In this document: positions 62,708-64,000 of the stretch, piece after piece
How the letters are laid out: each line of letters opens with the position of its first letter
Position numbering within the stretch: the stretch's first letter is position 1
DNA from: Engelhardtia mirabilis
Lineage (GTDB): Bacteria > Planctomycetota > UBA1135 > GCA-002686595
Direction: 5' to 3'
DNA length: 64,000 nt
Assembly: GCF_007748095.1 (NCBI RefSeq)
Contig: NZ_CP036287.1
Span: 4,712,001 to 4,776,000, forward strand
Notes under the pieces: generated by a model
Told to the model about the DNA's origin: nothing
The model's input: the letters and a program-made list of their open reading frames with translations, nothing else
Database searches by the model: none
Program-made: the position numbers and the translations under genes

Positions 62708-63160
62708 ATGATCCGCCCCTACCGCGCGGACGACCTCGACGCGCTGCTCGAGGTCTGGTACGACGCCTCGCTGGTCGGGCACCCCTTCCTCGAGGCGGAG
62801 TTCCTGGCCACCGAGCGCCGCAACATCTCCAGCTTCTACATGGACGTGACCGAGACGCTGATCTTCGAGGTGGAGGGTCGCGTCGCGGGGTTCCTCTCGC
62901 TGGTCGGCAAGCGCGAAGTCGGCGCGCTATTCGTCGATCCCGCCCACCACCGCCGTGGCATCGGCCGCGCGTTGGTGGAGCGCGCCCGATCGATGCGCGG
63001 GCCGCTCGAGGTCGAGGTCTTCGTCCAGAACCCCGTCGGCCGCGCCTTCTACCGGAGCTGCGGCTTCCGCGAGCTCGCCCGCAAGCACCACCACGTCACC
63101 GGCGACGAGGTGCTGCGAATGCGGCAGCACCTCGAGGCCGGCGACCAGCGCGCCGACTAG
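62708..63160 (+). CDS. GNAT-family N-acetyltransferase
   Basis: 150 residues with the GNAT acetyl-CoA fold: MIRPYRADDLDALLEVWYDASL at the start and FEVEGRVAGFLSLVGKREVGALFVDPAHHRRGIGRALVERARS with the acetyl-CoA motif (RRGIGRAL), then FYRSCGFRELARKHH. It resembles YjaB/PanZ-like GNATs; the substrate is unknown. The ATG is at 62708, 56 nt after the amidohydrolase stop. The TAG stop is right at the border of the MITE-like element that starts at 63160, so an insertion may have shortened the gene's tail slightly. Confidence 0.85.
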   Translation: MIRPYRADDLDALLEVWYDASLVGHPFLEAEFLATERRNISSFYMDVTETLIFEVEGRVAGFLSLVGKREVGALFVDPAHHRRGIGRALVERARSMRGPLEVEVFVQNPVGRAFYRSCGFRELARKHHHVTGDEVLRMRQHLEAGDQRAD

Positions 63161-63320
63161 TGTCCTGGATCAGAAATTCGGCGTCACTTCCCGGGCCCCG
63201 ATCACCGCTGGCGTCGCCAGCGCCTCCTCCGAGTATCGCAGCGGATACGCGTCGTCGGCGCGCCTAGCCAGCATCGATCGGACCTCCGGGAAGTGACGCC
63301 GAATTTCTGATCCAGGACAC
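63160..63320. mobile_element. 161-bp MITE-like element with 35-bp perfect terminal inverted repeats
   Basis: Ends 63160-63194 and 63286-63320 are perfect inverted repeats of 35 nt (outer sequence gtgtcctggatcagaaattc). The 91-nt middle contains no gene; it holds a small palindrome gctggcgtcgccagc. The repeat starts on the last base of the GNAT stop codon. No flanking direct repeat was identified. This fits a non-autonomous element mobilised by an unlinked transposase. Confidence 0.8.
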
Positions 63321-63330
63321 CAGACGCCGC

Positions 63331-64000
63331 TCACAGGTTGCCCAGGGTCACGTCGAGGGCGTTGGCCAGGATGAGTCCACTCGGCTGGAGCGACGCCCCC
63401 TGGGTGCAGAGCTGCAGTCCGGGCAGCACCGGATCGTTCGGGATCGGCACCTGGAACGGCGTGCCTGCTGCCGTGGCCAGGGTCTGGAACACCGTGGTCG
63501 GATCGCAGAGCAGCGTCCCCAGCCCCGCCAGGGGCAGGTTCGTCGGCGACAGCGCCAGGAGCGCGAAGTCTTGGGTCGCCGCCGTCGCGAACACGGCGTG
63601 GTCGATGGCCGGATCCCAAACCGCGCCGACGATCGGAGCGCTGGTCTGCCCGGCCAGGAACGCGTTGGGGTTCGGCGGAGTGCCCAGCCGCACCTCTTCC
63701 AAGGCCAGCACCGGCGGGTTGACGGGCCGCAGGATGCCGGTGCCGACGATCGAGAGGCCGCCGCTGTTGGTGAGCTGCACCAGGATCTCGCCGTCGTTGT
63801 TCACGTCGACCGGACGGGCGACGAACAACCCCGAGGGCACGAAGCACGACAGGTCGGTGAAGCTGCCGTTCTGCCACAGGAAGCCGCGCGTGAAGCCGAA
63901 CAGGTCGTTGGGCGCCACAACCACCACCTGGCCGAGGTCGTTGACCGCCAGGGCGTCGGACACGAAGTAGCCGAAGGGCGAGCCGAGGGTGGTCAGGGTC
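63331..64000 (-). CDS. Secreted protein C-terminal part with shared beta domain, cut by window end
   Basis: Only the C-terminal ~222 codons are present; the start lies beyond the window. Visible text: SDALAVNDLGQVVVVAPND, GFLWQNGSFTDLSCF, VDVNNDGEILVQLTNSGG, ending in the shared domain VPIPNDPVLPGLQLCTQGASLQPSG and ANALDVTLGNL. Repeated 'DVNNDGEILV'/'AVNDLGQVVVV' segments resemble repeat families seen in large secreted planctomycete proteins (possibly HAF-type repeats). Function unknown. It lies 10 nt from the MITE-like element and is convergent with the GNAT gene. Confidence 0.7.
   Translation of the reverse strand, partial: TLTTLGSPFGYFVSDALAVNDLGQVVVVAPNDLFGFTRGFLWQNGSFTDLSCFVPSGLFVARPVDVNNDGEILVQLTNSGGLSIVGTGILRPVNPPVLALEEVRLGTPPNPNAFLAGQTSAPIVGAVWDPAIDHAVFATAATQDFALLALSPTNLPLAGLGTLLCDPTTVFQTLATAAGTPFQVPIPNDPVLPGLQLCTQGASLQPSGLILANALDVTLGNL

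Overview
The window is about 64 kb of high-GC DNA with dense, often overlapping genes. It looks like a free-living diderm bacterium, most likely a member of the Planctomycetota. That is an inference from the mix of genes: LPS/outer-membrane lipoproteins (LptE-like, BamD-like, AsmA-like), many large secreted proteins sharing one lineage-type beta domain, an FGE-like secreted protein, secreted amidohydrolases, a RAYT transposase with REP-like palindromes, and a short Lys-rich histone-fold protein. No rRNA, tRNA or CRISPR array was found.

Layout. 1-3478 is an accessory patch: a RAYT transposase between giant palindromes, a duplicated 3' fragment of the downstream STT3-like gene, and two low-GC secreted or anchored hypotheticals. 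3479-8240 (minus) is a tightly coupled operon: hutI, a secreted protein of unknown function, and an STT3-like membrane glycosyltransferase. Next come an ECF sigma factor and a CNNM/CorC-type CBS protein. 10845-18090 is a mobile-element zone. It holds a complete IS3-family (IS407-like) element, a complete IS66 element with an exact 8-bp target duplication that broke a small gene, a lower-GC lipoprotein, an FGE-like protein and a second, decayed IS66 tnpC. 18223-24756 carries an ArnT-like glycosyltransferase, a membrane-anchored endonuclease/phosphatase, xylA-xylB and a voltage-gated K+ channel.

25143-49066 is mostly core genome. It includes a subtilisin-like protease; recO with two envelope lipoproteins; ftsH, folP, a fused CdaA-YbbR diadenylate cyclase, glmM and tsaB; a histone-fold protein on the minus strand; then alr, an AsmA-like giant, a mannose-1-phosphate guanylyltransferase, ruvX, a GMC oxidoreductase and a Gfo/Idh protein, all coupled by NTGA overlaps after alr. 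49067-53432 is again a lower-GC accessory patch with a 15-C homopolymer. 53619-64000 carries secreted or envelope proteins (a lipoprotein, a beta-helix protein, an alpha/beta hydrolase), a tandem amidohydrolase pair in which the second member has lost metal ligands, a GNAT acetyltransferase, a 161-bp MITE-like inverted-repeat element, and the 3' end of another secreted protein cut by the window edge.

How the genes work together. ftsH to tsaB links envelope proteolysis, folate synthesis, c-di-AMP synthesis and peptidoglycan precursor supply (GlmM), and alr continues the peptidoglycan theme. Ten gene junctions use a 4-nt NTGA stop/start overlap. Several genes have a TAGRNT-like -10 hexamer only 6-9 nt before the start codon, suggesting leaderless transcription.
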